From Bacillota bacterium (GTDB taxonomy: Bacteria > Bacillota > Clostridia > Peptostreptococcales > Anaerovoracaceae): a DNA stretch of 5,897 bases. A program made the position numbers and the translations under genes. The stretch is taken from positions 1-5,897 of the forward strand of contig JAEENW010000061.1 of the NCBI GenBank assembly GCA_016283945.1. The letters are read 5' to 3'. Of the stretch, positions 5,101 to 5,897 are shown one piece after another (positions within the stretch are counted from its first letter, which is position 1; each line of letters starts with the position of its first letter). The notes beneath the pieces were generated by a model. The model did not search any database and had not been told where the DNA came from. It saw nothing but the letters and a program-made list of their open reading frames with translations.

Positions 5101-5897
5101 AGTACGACGACGAAGGCACGCCCTACAAGGAATACTACATCGAGGATACGAACCTCTCGCCCTACACCGAGTATCAGTATGCGATACAGGTGGAGAGGCT
5201 CGCGCCCGTTCCTCCGCTGTCGACGCCTTCGGCCCTGCTCTCTGCAAGGACAAAGGCAGACGACGGATATCCGCGCATCGTCATAACGGAATCCGACGAC
5301 GAGCAGGATAAGCAGCTCCTCGTCTACCCGGACAAGAACGCCTATCTGACGGCGCTCGTCTCCGGCCCCGCGGGACAGACGATAGCCAACTACTACTCCG
5401 TCGTCCAGTATCAGTGGCAGAAGAAGGACAAGGGCGCCTGGGTCGACCTTATAGGCGAAACGGGCAAGACGCTCACCTTCGCCTCTGCCGGCATAGACTC
5501 GGCCGGCGATTACAGGTGCAGAGCCAATGTCATCACAAAGGCGAGCAACGTCTCCATCACGGCCTATTCCGATGAGGTGACGCTGACTCACGCCAAGCGC
5601 ACCAGCTTCATCAAGGAAGTCTCCGTCAACGACGTTGCCGGCGGCGGCATCCAGCTCTATGCCGAGGTCGGAAACGCACACCCAGACAGCGCTTCCATCC
5701 CCAGCGGCACGGTCACCTTCAACCTGACCTCCAATGCCACCGGCCAGAACTATCAGTTCTTCGCTCAGCTCACGGCCTCCGGTACGGCAACGGCGGTCCT
5801 CGACCAGATACTGCCCGAGGGCATGTATTCCGTCGAGGTATACTATTCCGGCTCGTACATTTTCAAATCCTGCTCCGGACAGACGCTGTATCTGTCT
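2046..5897 (+). CDS. Giant secreted FG-GAP/VCBS repeat protein with FN3 and Ig-like domains (partial at 3' end)
   Basis: The frame is open from ATG 2046 to the last base, giving at least 1284 residues; no stop is reached. The order is: Sec signal peptide 1-31; propeller of FG-GAP/VCBS blades about 115-625; an unidentified beta-rich module about 628-950; FN3 about 975-1070; Ig-like about 1076-1182; and a Big_3_5-type bacterial Ig-like repeat from about 1186 to the edge. Calcium-loop motifs of the DxDxDG type begin at residues 126, 230, 298 and 369. Codon use is strongly GC-ending throughout, except for a short stretch near residues 552-562. The architecture is that of an extracellular adhesin or surface effector; the cell-wall anchor, if any, lies outside the window. 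It shares a transcript with X2, which may assist its export, anchoring or regulation (inference). No catalytic domain is recognised. Confidence 0.92.
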   Translation, partial: MKRKSKRLLGAVLALVMVFGLLPAMAAPVDAATNLENGFEGQDADVFTALGFDTTVLPEGYDPYTTDNPFGRNKIPGNQVFEIAVAGKNGSALYGKGNNNVAASSISGIPSGSGIGMTMYASAAGDFDGDGLAGEIVCVGIDEPKKTEFQTNIENGNLVFTVGDIETSKLKLRVYNGRTASFGTTKDLADVTPYYTLPVPDASTEWVDPRAVLTYYDMYWQSLLQVTAGDYDGDGISEIAVYVGENENARIDVYKYQKKSTSVEGDWMDMGNWLRVWSHALNGEYAYVPNMVSLVSGDFNRDGVDDLGISYGSAVVNDALLAFAISRLEASRAVMLWGDRSSMLQNLTNIDLATGTLGEQGRVSLIKGDLDCDGVEELIAAGQPVSDLGQFAGIFGTTVGGNTQRTVITYIYDRQAGLLVNSSDLMQPVDGHFEQNTLDGTTTTSWVSGNGFDEHYYSMPYLVTNAAVFKPEGAEYPYLYLDSCLYQSVQSTLSLKGEMTEKYDGENALSIGNKRWGGRIVSGSDVTQLNYAEYGAAAADINGKGFQILVTNTVGTTSHLDGEGHHYNQYAVVNGTSDGKLSATITCPDDFTGDYRGQALTFLDCDIDTIIMEYTGQHYLTYSDPKVLAVIAAAPYFEDVDEATGYEFAGNNTNSWGMSHGHADTTTVSVDFSIGGWGNHELTGGSIKFAIEWGVGFTLSYEDSHTTSYEYTMTFGTYGDQDAVAFFSIPTENYVYRILTPNDKNGYDETFDIVSNTYQPAYQVLTLDYYESIQGNYDILPPIAGEAITSTPGDPASYPTSSKGYDVIVEWDQDAAGVGYGNGSIEQEIAITEENETSYSLGAEIEFKIGGGAEGQVDIGQSGFESTGGVQFSLNPAGGWADTDMKGTTIAAEVANMPLEFQPYGYYFNWKLFSYYYCFGDKSKENDDDEANANIGQATSARIPVISFIVNDVAKPPELPDDFQQDYDLTTSDTNVLTWTYDDPVTAFIIYKQFDFPVGGGLQEIARIAPGDSDHYRIKYDDEGTPYKEYYIEDTNLSPYTEYQYAIQVERLAPVPPLSTPSALLSARTKADDGYPRIVITESDDEQDKQLLVYPDKNAYLTALVSGPAGQTIANYYSVVQYQWQKKDKGAWVDLIGETGKTLTFASAGIDSAGDYRCRANVITKASNVSITAYSDEVTLTHAKRTSFIKEVSVNDVAGGGIQLYAEVGNAHPDSASIPSGTVTFNLTSNATGQNYQFFAQLTASGTATAVLDQILPEGMYSVEVYYSGSYIFKSCSGQTLYLS
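2388..3920 (+). other. FG-GAP/VCBS beta-propeller region of the giant protein
   Basis: Four clear calcium-loop blade motifs are seen: GDFDGDG (D126), GDYDGDGISEI (D230), GDFNRDGVDDL (D298) and GDLDCDGVEEL (D369). Degenerate copies occur at D540 (ADINGKG) and D604 (DCDID), and a loop-less copy lies near residue 463 (NAAVFKPEG then YLYLD). Spacings of 104, 68, 71, 94, 77 and 64 residues fit a seven-bladed propeller of the integrin-alpha/VCBS kind. Calcium binding is expected only in the first four blades. Such propellers commonly mediate ligand or partner binding; the ligand is unknown. Confidence 0.75.
3927..4896 (+). other. Unidentified beta-rich module between the propeller and FN3 domain
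   Basis: Residues about 628-950 begin KVLAVIAAAPYFEDV and contain two blocks of long alternating polar/non-polar strands. Block one is at about 665-740, rich in Ser, Thr and Gly, with strands such as TVSVDFSI, IKFAIEWGVGFTLSYE and YEYTMTF. Block two is at about 824-901, with EQEIAITEE, SYSLGAEIEFKIGGGAEG and TIAAEVA. Then comes an aromatic segment at 904-918 (YGYYFNWKLFSYYYC) and an acidic DDDE stretch. I do not recognise a family. The paired amphipathic Ser/Thr strands recall the insertion hairpins of aerolysin/ETX-MTX2-type pore formers, but this is appearance only. Confidence 0.45.
4968..5255 (+). other. Fibronectin type III domain of the giant protein
   Basis: Residues about 975-1070 show the FN3 pattern: NVLTWTYDDPVTAFIIYKQ (strands B and C with the core Trp), then YYIEDTNLSPYTEYQYAIQVE (the L-x-P-x-T-x-Y-x-Y signature) and a closing strand SALLSARTK. 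It probably serves as a spacer or binding domain. Confidence 0.72.
5271..5591 (+). other. Ig-like domain of the giant protein
   Basis: Residues about 1076-1182 contain YQWQKKDKGAWVDLIGETG followed by the SAGDYRCRANV signature of Ig-fold repeats. The core Trp is present. The usual first Cys has no counterpart, so no intradomain disulfide is expected. Confidence 0.7.
5601..5897 (+). other. Start of a Big_3_5-type bacterial Ig-like repeat (cut by window end)
   Basis: From about residue 1186 the pattern reads SVNDVAGGGIQLYAEV, SGTVTFNLT, GTATAVLDQILPEGMYSVEVYYSGSYIF and then the terminal strand LYLS. This order (TVTF, GTAT, LP-x-G-x-Y and YSG) is typical of Big_3_5 repeats, which usually occur in tandem in surface proteins, so more copies may follow beyond the window. 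Confidence 0.65.

Noticed and set aside
2382..5681. A 1099-residue open frame on the minus strand
   Set aside because: It is in exact codon register with the giant + strand gene. It stays open only because that gene avoids TTA, CTA and TCA codons, which would read as stops on the other strand. Its translation is low-complexity, Val/Asp/Gly/Arg-rich, with no domains and no signal peptide, whereas the + strand has a ribosome site, signal peptide and recognisable domains.
1..5897. tRNA, rRNA, CRISPR array, insertion sequence or attachment site
   Set aside because: No cloverleaf-like segment, regularly spaced repeats, transposase motifs or terminal inverted repeats were seen. Apart from about 150 bases between 1548 and 1700, the window is fully coding.

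Overview
The window looks like chromosomal DNA of a GC-rich Gram-positive Clostridia-type bacterium, perhaps a gut Oscillospirales/Ruminococcaceae relative. The grounds are strong AGGAGG-type ribosome sites, a TTG start, a Bacillota-type signal peptide, a PrsW-family protease and heavy use of GGC, GAC, ATC and CTC codons. The GC content looks near 58-60% by eye and was not computed. The taxonomic call is inference. Every gene reads on the + strand, and the longest gap between genes is about 150 bases.

Left block (1-1548): three genes overlap as ATGA start/stop pairs and are probably translationally coupled. They are the last 42 residues of a small membrane protein (called X1 here), a 263-residue multi-pass membrane protein of unknown function, and a 210-residue PrsW-family intramembrane protease. 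The protease carries EExxK, GFATLEN, an intramembrane His and a FHALYN motif. A strong intrinsic terminator follows.

Right block (1549-5897): an AT-rich leader with no convincing promoter precedes a 120-residue two-helix membrane protein (X2). X2 starts at TTG and is clearly paralogous to X1. It overlaps by 17 bases the start of a very large secreted protein that runs off the window (at least 1284 residues). That protein has a signal peptide, an FG-GAP/VCBS beta-propeller with calcium-loop motifs, an unidentified beta-rich module of about 320 residues, an FN3 domain, an Ig-like domain and the beginning of a bacterial Ig-like (Big_3_5-type) repeat.

Working hypothesis (inference): the locus is an envelope module in which a PrsW protease and an unknown multi-pass protein act with a duplicated small membrane protein and a giant surface or secreted protein. 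X1 and X2 are possible PrsW substrates or partners. Known PrsW proteins cleave anti-sigma factors (RsiW in Bacillus subtilis, RsiT in Clostridioides difficile), but no sigma factor is visible here. The propeller, beta module and Ig/FN3 stalk suggest an adhesin or an effector with possible membrane activity.
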